The position numbers and the translations under genes were made by a program. A DNA stretch of 64,000 nucleotides. Origin: Paraburkholderia piptadeniae (GTDB lineage Bacteria > Pseudomonadota > Gammaproteobacteria > Burkholderiales > Burkholderiaceae). The notes under the pieces are model-generated. The model had not been told where the DNA came from. It ran no database searches and saw nothing but the letters and a program-made list of their open reading frames with translations. The DNA is taken from assembly GCF_900007165.1 (NCBI RefSeq), contig NZ_CYGY02000064.1, positions 91,145 to 155,144 of the forward strand, given 5' to 3'. This document shows positions 1 through 8,937 of the stretch, one piece after another. Positions within the stretch are counted from its first letter, which is position 1. Each line of letters begins with the position of its first letter.

Positions 1-1
1 C

Positions 2-202
2 GATGCGTTCCGCGCATTCGTCGAGCGCTGGTACACGGGCGAGTTGCAGGACATCATCTTCTATCGCGACCAGACGCCTTCGATCCGGCGCATGATCAGC
101 GCGGTGCTCGCGGGTTATGCATGGGACGAGACGAATCCCTATGTCGCGGACCCGGCTCGCAGGCTGAATGCGCTGCATGAGCTTTGCAGGCAGCAGGCGT
201 AA
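2..202 (+). CDS. C-terminal end of a probable FAD-dependent oxidoreductase (5' truncated by window)
   Basis: An open frame enters from the left edge and ends at the TAA at 200-202, giving 66 residues. The tail contains VERWYTGELQDIIFY and AGYAWDETNPYV, and ends in a basic, Leu-rich segment. From memory this resembles the C-termini of bacterial FAD-dependent oxidoreductases annotated as tryptophan-halogenase-like, but no cofactor motif lies inside the window, so the function is only a guess. It converges on guaD, with a shared hairpin between them. The coding call is firmer than the family call. Confidence 0.55.
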   Translation, partial: DAFRAFVERWYTGELQDIIFYRDQTPSIRRMISAVLAGYAWDETNPYVADPARRLNALHELCRQQA

Positions 203-208
203 ATGACG

Positions 209-240
209 AACGGCGCTTCGTGAAGCCACGAAGCGCCGTT
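209..240. terminator. Convergent hairpin terminator between the left-edge gene and guaD
   Basis: A perfect 13-bp stem (AACGGCGCTTCGT, 209-221, with its complement at 228-240) and a six-base loop sit just after the TAA of the left-edge gene and before the guaD stop. The T-tract is short on either strand, so termination efficiency is uncertain. The position between two convergent genes supports the call. Confidence 0.6.
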
Positions 241-272
241 TCCACTTCAGCGATACGGCTCGCCGAAATTCC

Positions 273-1610
273 TTATGCGGCGATGCGCGCCTTTCCCGCC
301 GCATGCTGGCGTGCGTCGTCGCGCCGATGCACGCGCTGGCCCGCCGCATAGGTCTCGTACACGGCGCGATCGTCGCCGAGCAGCGCGAACGCGAACAGCA
401 GTTCTTCGAGCGTTTCCGTGCGCGCGGTGCGCCGCGCGAGCAGCGGCGTCGCCTTCGGGTCGAGCACGATGAAGTCCGCTTCCGACTTCGGCTTGAGCGT
501 GCCGATCTGGTCGCCGAGGTCGAGCGCTTCCGCTGCGCCCGCCGTCGCGAGCCAGAACATGCGCGTCGCTGTCAGATGATGGCCGCCCAGGCGCGCGACC
601 TTGTGCGCTTCGTTCATCGTCTGCAGCATCGAGAACGACGTGCCGCCTCCGACATCCGTCGCGAGCGCGATGGGCATCCGCGATTCGGCCGCCTTGTCGA
701 AATCGAACAGACCGCTGCCGAGGAACAGGTTCGACGTCGGGCAGTGCGATGCGACCGTGCGCGTTTCGGCCATGCGACGGCGGTCTTCGGCATCGAGGTG
801 AATGCAGTGCCCATAGACGGCGCGCGGGCGCAGCAGTCCGTAGTGATCGTAGATGTCGAGGTAGCTGCGATGACCCGGGAACAGTCTCGCGACCCACTTC
901 ACTTCGTCGTGGTTCTCCGCGACGTGGCTCTGGATGAACACATCGGGATGCAGCTTCGCGAGCGCGCCCGTCGCTTCGAGTTGCGCTTCCGTCGAGGTCG
1001 GCGCGAAACGCGGCGTGAGCGCGTACATCTGACGCCCGCGGTTGTGCCAGCGCGCGATCAGCTCGGCGCTGTCGTCGTAGCCCGATTGCGCGGTGTCGCG
1101 CAGGAACTCGGGGCAGTTGCGGTCCATCAGCACCTTGCCGCCGATCATCCGCACGTTGCGTGCTTGCGCTTCCGTAAAGAGGGCATCGGCCGACTGCTTG
1201 TGCACCGTGCAGTAGACGAGTGCCGTTGTCGTGCCGCACGCGAGCAGCTCGTCGATGAAAAAGCGCGCCGTGTCCTGGGCGACGGCGGGATCGCTGAAAC
1301 CGCGCTCGGTCGGGAACGTGTACGTGTCGAGCCACGGCAACAGCCCCGGCGCCGGCGACGCGATCATGTCCGTCTGCGGGAAATGAATGTGCGTATCGAT
1401 GAAACCGGGGACGATCAGCTTGTCGCGCATCTCGACCACTTGCGTTCCGGGCGCGAGTTGTGACGCAACGGACGCATACGCGCCCGCCGCGACGACATGT
1501 CCGTCTTCGACGATCAGAAGTCCGTCTTCGTTGAAGATGGCCGCGTTGGACGATTGCGCAGGATCGCCGTTGAACGTCAGCAGTTGCGCGCGATAAGCCG
1601 TTTGAGTCAT
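273..1610 (-). CDS. guaD: Guanine deaminase
   Basis: A 445-residue amidohydrolase-superfamily protein that hydrolyses guanine to xanthine and ammonia in the cytosol. The metal-binding motif THIHFPQT (His74 and His76) follows the VPGFID strand. Further downstream are SHVAEN, the GHCIHL metal His region, CPTSNLFLGSG and ATDVGGGTS, all characteristic of bacterial GuaD. Length is normal for the family. The ATG at 1610 (MTQTAYRAQ) was chosen because the upstream extension has no conserved features. It lies 28 bp after the deaminase gene at 1639-2679 and probably shares its transcript. Its product xanthine is the substrate of the neighbouring xdhAB enzyme. Confidence 0.93.
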   Translation of the reverse strand: MTQTAYRAQLLTFNGDPAQSSNAAIFNEDGLLIVEDGHVVAAGAYASVASQLAPGTQVVEMRDKLIVPGFIDTHIHFPQTDMIASPAPGLLPWLDTYTFPTERGFSDPAVAQDTARFFIDELLACGTTTALVYCTVHKQSADALFTEAQARNVRMIGGKVLMDRNCPEFLRDTAQSGYDDSAELIARWHNRGRQMYALTPRFAPTSTEAQLEATGALAKLHPDVFIQSHVAENHDEVKWVARLFPGHRSYLDIYDHYGLLRPRAVYGHCIHLDAEDRRRMAETRTVASHCPTSNLFLGSGLFDFDKAAESRMPIALATDVGGGTSFSMLQTMNEAHKVARLGGHHLTATRMFWLATAGAAEALDLGDQIGTLKPKSEADFIVLDPKATPLLARRTARTETLEELLFAFALLGDDRAVYETYAAGQRVHRRDDARQHAAGKARIAA

Positions 1611-1638
1611 GAGTGAAACCGTCTCCGATCTGTATGAA

Positions 1639-2679
1639 TCATGCTGATGCGCGCCAGTGCGCATCGAGTCTGGCGATCATCGCGTCGCGCTCCGCGGGCG
1701 TCACGAACGATGCCTCGAAGCCGTTGCGGATGATCGTGTACACCTCGTCGTCGCCGAGCTTGAGGGCTTCGATCGTCGCGAGGTAGTTTTCGTTGACGTA
1801 GCCGCCGAAGTAGGCGGGGTCGTCGGAATTCACGGTGACGGCCACGCCCTCGTCGAGCAGCGCCTTCAGCGTGTGTTTGGTCAGGTCGTCGAACACGCAC
1901 AGCTTCAGGTTCGAAAGCGGGCAGACAGTGAGCGCGACGCGCGTGTCGGCAAGGCGCGTGACAAGCGCCGGGTCTTCGATGCTGCGCACGCCGTGATCGA
2001 CGCGGTCCACCTTGAGCAGATCGAGTGCTTCGTAGATGTACGACGGCGGGCCTTCTTCGCCTGCATGTGCGACGAGCTTCAGGCCTTTTGCGCGGGCCTT
2101 CGCGAACACGCGCTCGAACTTCGACGGCGGATGGCCGCGCTCCGACGAATCGAGACCGACGCCGATCAGCCTGTGTTCGTACTGATCGAACAAGGGCAGC
2201 GCGGCGTCGAACGTCGCGAGCGCATCGTCCTCGGACAGATGGCGCAGGAAACACAGGATCAGCTTGCTCGTGAGGCCGCGCTGCTCGGCATCGGCCAGCG
2301 CGCGCTCGATGCCCGCGACGACGGTCGCAATCGGCACGCCGCGCTCGGTGTGCGTCTGCGGATCGAAGAAGATTTCCGTGTGCACGACGTTGTCCGCGAG
2401 CGCGCGCTCGACGTAGGCCATCGTCATGTCGTAGAAGTCCTCTTCCTTCAGCAGCACGCTTGCGCCTGCATAGTAGATGTCCAGAAACGATTGCAGATCG
2501 GTGAACGCGTACGCGGCACGCAGCGCTTCGATCGATCCATACGCGAGCTTCACGCCGTTGCGTTCGGCGAGCCTGAAGATCAGCTCCGGTTCGAGCGAGC
2601 CTTCGATATGAATGTGCAGCTCGGCCTTCGGCGCGTGCTTCGTCTTGTGAGCCAGCGGAGAAAGTGTGGTTGTCGTCAT
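1639..2679 (-). CDS. Adenosine deaminase-family protein, probably adenine deaminase (type 2)
   Basis: 346 residues of the adenosine/adenine deaminase fold. Zinc ligands are in KAELHIHIEGSLEPEL near the N-terminus. The catalytic region HAGEEGPPSYIYEALDLL, the HGVRSIEDP segment and the NSDDPAYFGGYVNENY block follow. The HAGEEGPP and AYFGGYV blocks match, from memory, Pseudomonas PA0148, shown experimentally to deaminate adenine rather than adenosine. I therefore infer adenine to hypoxanthine, although automated annotation often says adenosine deaminase (add). No clear Shine-Dalgarno precedes the ATG at 2679. It lies directly upstream of guaD and beside the xanthine dehydrogenase genes, so purine-base salvage is the evident theme. 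Confidence 0.85.
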   Translation of the reverse strand: MTTTTLSPLAHKTKHAPKAELHIHIEGSLEPELIFRLAERNGVKLAYGSIEALRAAYAFTDLQSFLDIYYAGASVLLKEEDFYDMTMAYVERALADNVVHTEIFFDPQTHTERGVPIATVVAGIERALADAEQRGLTSKLILCFLRHLSEDDALATFDAALPLFDQYEHRLIGVGLDSSERGHPPSKFERVFAKARAKGLKLVAHAGEEGPPSYIYEALDLLKVDRVDHGVRSIEDPALVTRLADTRVALTVCPLSNLKLCVFDDLTKHTLKALLDEGVAVTVNSDDPAYFGGYVNENYLATIEALKLGDDEVYTIIRNGFEASFVTPAERDAMIARLDAHWRASA

Positions 2680-2809
2680 GGTCGGTCAATGATTCGAGTT
2701 ATCGATGTAAAGCTGCAACGCCCGATGGCTGGTCAGGCGTCGCGTTTCGCAAAGGTCTTCGATGCTTGCTTGCCGTGTTCGTTGCCGCGCTCGCTTGTGC
2801 CTGTCGCGT

Positions 2810-3820
2810 TCAGACCGTCTGCGCCGCGCGCGCCGCATTGGCCTCGACGGCTTGCAGCAGTTGCGCCGCCGCTGAAATCGCGATGATTTCCGGCGACTTG
2901 TCGACGATGCCGTCCACGCCGAGCGGGCACTTCATTCGCGCGACGAGCGCAGGGTCGAAACCGCGCGCGGCGAGCCGGTGCTCGAACTGCTTGCGCTTCG
3001 TATGCGAGCCGATCATGCCGAAGAACGCAAAGTCGCCGCGCCGCAGGATGCGCTCGGCGAGATCGAGGTCGCGCGCATGGTTGTGCGTCATCACGATGAA
3101 GTACGTGCTGGGCGCGGCCTTGTCGACGGCTTCGTCGGGCGCGTCGTTCGCGTCGATCACCACGTTCGGCGCGCCCAGCGTGTCGGGCGGCGGGAACTGC
3201 GCGTCGCGTTCGTCGACCCAGCGCACATGGCAGGGCAGCGTCGCGAGCACGCGCACGAGCGCCGCGCCCACGTGCCCCGCGCCGAACAGCACGACGGGAA
3301 AATCGCGCGGCGCGATGGTTTCGGTGAGCAACGCGCTGCTGTCGTCGAAACCCGCGCCGTCCCACAGCAGACAATCGGCGCTTTCGACGCCCGGCTCCGG
3401 ATCGGACAGCATCACCGCATCGGCGGCGGGCCCGAATGATACGCTACGCACCACCGATTGGCCCGCCGCGACGCGCTTCGCCAGCGACGTGACCCAGCCC
3501 AGGTCGCCGATGTCGAGCCGCTCGAACGCGAGCACGACCGCGCCGCCGCAGCACTGGCCGAGGCTCGGGCCGAGCGCGAAACGCTCGAGCCGCCGCATGT
3601 TCGGCGTGCGCATGCCGTCGCGCAGCACCTGGCGCGCGCTTTCGATCGCTTTCCATTCGAGGTGCCCGCCGCCTATCGTGTGACGCGCCGAATCGCGCGT
3701 GACGATCATCTTCGTGCCGGCATCGCGCGGCGCGGAGCCTTCGGCGCGGGCGACCGTCACGAGCACGACGGCGTCGCCGTGCGCGAGCAGTTGTTGCAGA
3801 TCGGTGAGCCAGGCGTGCAT
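2810..3820 (-). CDS. xdhC: Xanthine dehydrogenase accessory protein XdhC
   Basis: 336 residues of the XdhC/CoxI family, which binds molybdenum cofactor and delivers its sulfurated form into XdhB. The N-terminal half has VTVARAEGSAPRDAGTKM and IGGGHLEWKAI, with LGPSLGQCCGGAV in between. The C-terminal half is a Rossmann-like domain with VVLFGAGHVGAALV. The start at 3820 (MHAWLTDL) is preferred over the ATG at 3835 because GGAGAA sits seven bases before it. It lies 100 bp after xdhB on the same strand, the usual xdhABC order. Its presence argues that the xanthine dehydrogenase is functional. Confidence 0.92.
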   Translation of the reverse strand: MHAWLTDLQQLLAHGDAVVLVTVARAEGSAPRDAGTKMIVTRDSARHTIGGGHLEWKAIESARQVLRDGMRTPNMRRLERFALGPSLGQCCGGAVVLAFERLDIGDLGWVTSLAKRVAAGQSVVRSVSFGPAADAVMLSDPEPGVESADCLLWDGAGFDDSSALLTETIAPRDFPVVLFGAGHVGAALVRVLATLPCHVRWVDERDAQFPPPDTLGAPNVVIDANDAPDEAVDKAAPSTYFIVMTHNHARDLDLAERILRRGDFAFFGMIGSHTKRKQFEHRLAARGFDPALVARMKCPLGVDGIVDKSPEIIAISAAAQLLQAVEANAARAAQTV

Positions 3821-3920
3821 CCGGCAGTTCTCCATGCGAGGCCGCGCGGGATGGCCGCGCAGCCGGTTGAGTTCGTGCGCCTCGCGGTCGTGCAGCGTGG
3901 CGCTTTTTCCGGCGTGTTCG

Positions 3921-6350
3921 CTATGCCGTCGTGCCCGCGCCGGCGGGCGCGGTCTCTGGTGATTTTGGACTGGCCGTCGTGGCGATCGTTGCAGCGGGCT
4001 TCAGCGCGTCGATCGCATCGAGTATCGCCTCGGGCGTCGCGGGCGCGCGCAGGACGGGCGCATGCGCGGCATCGGGTGCCGTCGCGGCGACAGCATCGCG
4101 GATCGCGAGAAACACCGAGAACGGCAGCAACAGCGGCGGCTCGCCGACGGCCTTCGAGCGGAACACGGTCGGCTCGGCGTTGACGTTGCGGTACAGCTTC
4201 ACGTTGAACGCGGCGGGCGTATCGCTGACGGCGGGAATCTTGTATGTCGACGGCGCGTGTGTCATCAGGCGGCCATCGCGATTCCACCAGAGCTCTTCCG
4301 TCGTGAGCCAGCCCATGCCCTGAATGAAGCCGCCTTCGACCTGGCCGAGATCGATGCCCGGGTTGATCGACTGGCCGGCGTCGTGCAACGCGTCGACGCG
4401 CACGAGCTTCCACTCGCCGGTCAGCGTGTCGATCACGACTTCGGAGACGGCCGCGCCATACGCGAAGTAGTAGAACGGATGGCCCGTCAGCGTCTTCGCG
4501 TCCCAGTGCACTTTGGGCGTCGCATAGAAGCCGTCGGACCACAACTGCACGCGCGCGAGATAGGCCGCGCCGACCAGTTGCGCGAACGGAATCGATGCGC
4601 CGTTCGAGTGCGCCGCGCCGTTCGCGAACGTCACGTCTTCCGCGCTGCCGCCGAGTTCTTTCGCGGCCAGCGCGGCAAGCCGTTCGCGGATCGTGCGCGC
4701 GGCGGCTTCGGCGGCTTTACCGTTCAGGTCGCTGCCCGTCGATGCGGCAGTCGCCGACGTGTTCGCCACTTTCGACGTATCGGTGGCCGTCACGCGCACG
4801 CGCGCAAGCGGGAGGCCGAATTCGTTCGCGACGACTTGCGCGACCTTCGTGTTGAGGCCCTGGCCCATCTCGGTGCCGCCGTGATTCACGAGCACCGAGC
4901 CGTCTTTGTAGACGTGCACGAGCGCGCCCGCCTGATTCAGGAACGGCACGTTGAACGAGATGCCGAACTTCACCGGCGTATAGGCGATGCCGCGCTTGAG
5001 AACCGGGCTCGTCGCGTTGAACGCGGCGATCGCGTCGCGCCTCGCGTGGTAGTCGCTCGATTCGACGAGGTCATCCGTCAGCGGCGCGATGATGTTGTCC
5101 TCGACGGTCTGGCCATAGGGCGTGACGTTGCGCTCGCCGATGCCGTAGAAATTCGCGCGGCGCACGTCGAGCGGATCGCGCTTCAGCTCGCGCGCGATGC
5201 CGTCCATCATCACTTCCATTACGAGCGCGCCCTGTGGCCCGCCGAAGCCGCGAAACGCGGTGTTCGACTGCGTGTTCGTCTTGCATGGCAGCGCGACGAT
5301 CTCGACATCCGACAGGTAGTACGCATTGTCGAAGTGGCAGACGGCGCGCGTCGCGACGGCACCGGAAAGATCCGCCGAAAAGCCCGCGCGCAGCGCGATC
5401 TCGACGCGCGCGCCGAGAATGCGGCCGTCGTCGTCGAAGCCGGCTTCGTACTCGTAGACGGCATCGTGACGCTTGCCGGTGATCATGAAGTCGTCGTCGC
5501 GATCGGCGCGCAGCTTGATCGGGCGGCGCAACCGATGCGCGGCGAGCGATGCCGCGCACGCAAACAGCGCCGATTGCGATTCCTTGCCGCCGAAGCCGCC
5601 GCCCATCCGACGGCATTCGCACACGACGTTATGCGTCGGCCAGCCGAGCATGTGCGCGACGACGTGCTGCATCTCGCTCGGATGCTGCGTCGAGCTATAG
5701 ACGAGCATGCCGTCCATTTCCTTCGGCACGGCATACGCGACCTGGCCTTCCAGATAGAACTGCTCCTGCCCGCCGACTTCGTACGTGCCCGCGATCCGGT
5801 GCGGCGCGCCGGCGATTTTCTCGGCGGGCGTGCCACGCTTCAGATGCAACGGCGGCAGCACGTACTGTTTCTTCGCTTTCGCTTCGGTGGCGGTGAGCAC
5901 GGCTTCGAGCGGCTCGTAGCGCACCACGTCGTCGCTCTTCGCGAGCGCCGCCGCGCGCCGCGCGAGTTCATGGTTTTGCGCGACGACGATAAAGACGGGC
6001 TGCCCGAGATACAGCACTTCGCCGTCCGCGAGAATCGGATCGTCGTGCAGCACGGGGCCGCAATTGTTTTCGCCGGGGATGTCGTCGGCCGTCAGCACGG
6101 CGACGACGCCGGGCGCGGCGCGCACGGCATCGAGATCGAGTGAGACGATGCGCGCGTGCGCGTGCCGCGACAGGCCGAGCGCCGCGTGCAACGTCTGCTG
6201 AAGCTCGGGGATGTCGTCGGTGTAAGTCGCTTCGCCGCTCACGTGCAGCGCCGCCGATTCGTGCGGCAGCGGCACGCCGATCGCGGCTTGCGCCGTCTGA
6301 TCTTCGGCTGGCGTCGCATGATGAATGAAGGCATCCGTCTGCTTGTTCAT
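3921..6350 (-). CDS. xdhB: Xanthine dehydrogenase, molybdenum-binding subunit XdhB
   Basis: An 809-residue large subunit of the bacterial XdhAB enzyme, which oxidises hypoxanthine and xanthine to urate at a molybdopterin site. The N-terminal hammerhead domain (GVPLPHESAALHVSGEATYTDD) is followed by molybdopterin-binding blocks GGGFGGKESQSALFA, AFRGFGGPQGA and GGTEMGQGLNTKVAQV. The catalytic-glutamate region AVGEPPLLL lies near the C-terminus. The ATG at 6350 overlaps the xdhA stop as ATGA, so translation is probably coupled. Length matches the separate large subunit of two-gene bacterial enzymes. Confidence 0.95.
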   Translation of the reverse strand: MNKQTDAFIHHATPAEDQTAQAAIGVPLPHESAALHVSGEATYTDDIPELQQTLHAALGLSRHAHARIVSLDLDAVRAAPGVVAVLTADDIPGENNCGPVLHDDPILADGEVLYLGQPVFIVVAQNHELARRAAALAKSDDVVRYEPLEAVLTATEAKAKKQYVLPPLHLKRGTPAEKIAGAPHRIAGTYEVGGQEQFYLEGQVAYAVPKEMDGMLVYSSTQHPSEMQHVVAHMLGWPTHNVVCECRRMGGGFGGKESQSALFACAASLAAHRLRRPIKLRADRDDDFMITGKRHDAVYEYEAGFDDDGRILGARVEIALRAGFSADLSGAVATRAVCHFDNAYYLSDVEIVALPCKTNTQSNTAFRGFGGPQGALVMEVMMDGIARELKRDPLDVRRANFYGIGERNVTPYGQTVEDNIIAPLTDDLVESSDYHARRDAIAAFNATSPVLKRGIAYTPVKFGISFNVPFLNQAGALVHVYKDGSVLVNHGGTEMGQGLNTKVAQVVANEFGLPLARVRVTATDTSKVANTSATAASTGSDLNGKAAEAAARTIRERLAALAAKELGGSAEDVTFANGAAHSNGASIPFAQLVGAAYLARVQLWSDGFYATPKVHWDAKTLTGHPFYYFAYGAAVSEVVIDTLTGEWKLVRVDALHDAGQSINPGIDLGQVEGGFIQGMGWLTTEELWWNRDGRLMTHAPSTYKIPAVSDTPAAFNVKLYRNVNAEPTVFRSKAVGEPPLLLPFSVFLAIRDAVAATAPDAAHAPVLRAPATPEAILDAIDALKPAATIATTASPKSPETAPAGAGTTA

Positions 6351-7894
6351 GACGTCGGCTCCTGCGCGGACGCGGCGTGACCCGCGCCTGCATCGAATGC
6401 GAATGCGTTGACGTCGCGGAGCGCGAGCGGGGCGGCGTCGCGCGTTTCCAGATGGAAGCGCCACAGCAGATTGCGCGCGACCTTCAGCCGGTACGCTGCC
6501 GACGCGCGCATGTCGGTGAGCGGCTGATAGTCCGCGGCGAGCGCGTCCATCGCGCGTTGCGCCGCCGCTTCGTCCCAAGGCGCGCCGTTGAGCGCGGCTT
6601 CGGCATGCGGCGCGCGCTTCGGCGTCGCGGCCATCCCGCCGAACGCGACGCGCGCATCGGCAACGATGCCGTCGACGATGTGCAGCGCAAATGCGGCGCA
6701 CACGGCCGAGATGTCCTGGTCATAGCGCTTCGACACCTTGTAGGTCCGAAAGCGCAGATCCGGCGCGGGGCGCGGCACGCGGATCGCGGCCACGAATTCG
6801 CCCGGTTCGAGTGCGGTCTTCTGATAGCCGACGTAGAACGCATCGAGCGGCAGCGTGCGCGTCTTGTGCTCGCGTTGCAGCACGACGAGCGCGTTGAGCG
6901 CGATCAGCGCGGGCATCGAATCGCCGATGGGCGAACCGTTCGCGACGTTGCCGCCGAGCGTGCCCGCATTGCGGATCGGCAGCGACGCGAAGCGCGTCCA
7001 CAGCTCCGCGAGTTCGGGGTAGTCGGCCGTCAGCGCGGCATAGGCGTCTTCGAGCGATGCGGCCGCGCCGATCGTCAGCGTCTGCGCGTCGCTCTCGATC
7101 GTCTTCAGTTCGGCGACGTTGCCAATGTAGAGGATGTCGCCCAGGTCGCGGAACTGCTTCGTGACCCACAGGCCGACGTCGGTGCTGCCCGCGAGCAGCC
7201 GTGCGTGCGGATGCCGCGCGCGCAGCGTCGCGAAGGCGTCGAGCGTGACGGGAGCGTAGAAGGTCGGCGAGCCGAACGAAGCGCCGCGCGTGTCGGGCGC
7301 GGTGTATTCGAACGTCTCTTCGCGCTGGATCGAACGGAGCGCGTTGACGACGGCGGCGCGGTCGAGCGCGACGCGCGGGTACTGCTGCTCGTCGAACATC
7401 TTCTGCGCCGCTTCGACGATTGGCCGGTAGCCGGTGCAGCGGCACAGATTGCCGGATAGGGCGGTGTTGATCTCGTCGCGGGTGGGCAGGCCTGCGCCTA
7501 CAGGCTGGTTTTCGTACAGCGCCCACATCGACATCACGAAGCCGGGCGTGCAGAACCCGCACTGCGAGCCGTGGCAATCGACCATCGCCTGCTGGACGGG
7601 GTGCAACGCGCCGTTCGCGGCGCGCAGGTCTTCGACGGTGAAGAGCGCACGGCCGTCTAGCGTGGGAAGAAACTGGATGCACGCGTTGACGGCCTTGAGC
7701 GAAAGCTCTCCGTGCGCATCGGCTTCACCGACGACGACCGTGCAAGCGCCGCAATCGCCTTCCGCGCAGCCTTCCTTGGTTCCTGTGCAATGAAGGTCGT
7801 CGCGCAGATGCTGGAGCACGGTGCGCGAAGCGGGCGCGTCGGCGACTTCGCGGACGGTCCCCTGGTGATAGAAACGGATGGTTTGCGTTGTCAC
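6347..7894 (-). CDS. xdhA: Xanthine dehydrogenase, FeS/FAD small subunit XdhA
   Basis: A 515-residue electron-transfer subunit. An N-terminal plant-type 2Fe-2S ferredoxin domain (CTGTKEGCAEGDCGAC) is followed by the second 2Fe-2S domain (CGFCTPGF and CRCTGYRPI). The FAD-binding CO-dehydrogenase-type domain follows, with LLAGSTDVGLWVTKQ and PIRNAGTLGGNVANGSPIGD. I place the start at a GTG (7892-7894, reading VTTQTIRFY) because AGGA sits about eight bases upstream. An in-frame ATG at 7912 has no ribosome site. This is the first gene of the xdhABC run and overlaps xdhB by four bases. Confidence 0.93.
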   Translation of the reverse strand: MTTQTIRFYHQGTVREVADAPASRTVLQHLRDDLHCTGTKEGCAEGDCGACTVVVGEADAHGELSLKAVNACIQFLPTLDGRALFTVEDLRAANGALHPVQQAMVDCHGSQCGFCTPGFVMSMWALYENQPVGAGLPTRDEINTALSGNLCRCTGYRPIVEAAQKMFDEQQYPRVALDRAAVVNALRSIQREETFEYTAPDTRGASFGSPTFYAPVTLDAFATLRARHPHARLLAGSTDVGLWVTKQFRDLGDILYIGNVAELKTIESDAQTLTIGAAASLEDAYAALTADYPELAELWTRFASLPIRNAGTLGGNVANGSPIGDSMPALIALNALVVLQREHKTRTLPLDAFYVGYQKTALEPGEFVAAIRVPRPAPDLRFRTYKVSKRYDQDISAVCAAFALHIVDGIVADARVAFGGMAATPKRAPHAEAALNGAPWDEAAAQRAMDALAADYQPLTDMRASAAYRLKVARNLLWRFHLETRDAAPLALRDVNAFAFDAGAGHAASAQEPTS

Positions 7895-8320
7895 GGCGAA
7901 TCCTGAAGACATTGCGGACCAGGCGCGCGTTACGCATGGGGTCGCGCCGTAGCCGGCCTCGCGCACGTAGATCGCCATCCATGACCGAACATAACACCAC
8001 TTTGTCCCAAAAATATTTCCGGGCGCGAATGGGGGTTATTCGGGAGCGGTCATGAGGGCGCGGCTTTGAGGATGCGAGTGGGGCGCGGGCGTGACGAAAA
8101 AGGGCGCGAAGCCTTATGGGCGGGGCTTTGCGCGTGGCGGACAAGGAATCAGGCGATGCGCACGCGGCGTACGGCGGCGGGCCAGGTGTTTACGCCGAAG
8201 GAGAAGACGAGCCGTCGCGCCGCGGGGAGGAAAGCGAACGGTCCCCCCTCGGCGGATCGGAAAAGGAAGCGTTGCGCCGGAAAGTCCCTCACGCGACCAT
8301 TCCGGCGCTGTCCAGTGGAA
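7895..8320. other. Intergenic region upstream of xdhA and downstream of dsbB
   Basis: About 425 bp with no open frame that looks like a protein. It holds the presumed promoter of the minus-strand xdhABC genes; a relatively AT-rich patch around 7985-8030 is the most promoter-like part, but I cannot place -35/-10 boxes with confidence. No repeat or hairpin terminator was recognised after dsbB. Confidence 0.4.
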
Positions 8321-8827
8321 TCAGCGTGTCCGCCGGTTCCGCCGCAGGCTTATCACGAGAGCCAGGAACGCGACGGCGAACCCAACCAGCGACCACTGCG
8401 GCAGGGAGAGACCAAGAATCGGCGGATAGGGCGTCTCGCACAGCCCGGCGACCTTGAACACGCCCGGAAGCCAACGCGCGGGAGGCAGCCCATCGACGAT
8501 CGGCTGCAGCGCATCAAACCCGCAGCTGAAGTTCGGGTGCGACTGCACATACACATGCCGCGCGGCTGTTGCCACGCCGGCGAGCGCAGAGATCAGCGCC
8601 AGCGCTTCGAGCGCGCGCACGCCGCGCCATCCGCGCATGGTTGCGCCGATAAAAGCGAACACGGCGATCAGCAGATAGAAATACCGCTGGATGATGCACA
8701 GCGGGCAAGGGTCTTCATGCTCGACGAACTGAAGATAAAGCGCCCCGCCGACGAGCGCCACACAGACGAGCCCGAGCAGAACGAGGAGGCTGCGCTCGCG
8801 GCGCAGCGTGACGTTATCGTTGACCAT
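8321..8827 (-). CDS. dsbB: Disulfide bond formation protein B
   Basis: A 168-residue inner-membrane quinone reductase that reoxidises periplasmic DsbA. Four hydrophobic segments are visible. The first periplasmic loop carries the CPLC motif (Cys41, Cys44) and the second carries Cys102 and Cys130, nearly the same spacing as Escherichia coli DsbB. RYFY after CPLC and the downstream region are also typical. AAGGA lies only two to three bases before the ATG at 8827, a tight ribosome site. It is flanked by an amidase gene on the same strand with no functional link visible. Confidence 0.95.
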   Translation of the reverse strand: MVNDNVTLRRERSLLVLLGLVCVALVGGALYLQFVEHEDPCPLCIIQRYFYLLIAVFAFIGATMRGWRGVRALEALALISALAGVATAARHVYVQSHPNFSCGFDALQPIVDGLPPARWLPGVFKVAGLCETPYPPILGLSLPQWSLVGFAVAFLALVISLRRNRRTR

Positions 8828-8937
8828 AATCCTTATAGCGGTTGAGATTCCGAAAAGGCGTCGCGCGATTCTAGCCGAAGGCCGTGACGCTTGCCGGTGG
8901 GCAAAAAACTCCGCGGTGAGCCCGTCGCCAACGGCTG

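Noticed and set aside
2664..3683. Plus-strand frame opposite xdhC
   Set aside because: Ser/Ala/Arg-rich shadow of a recognised gene, no start signal.
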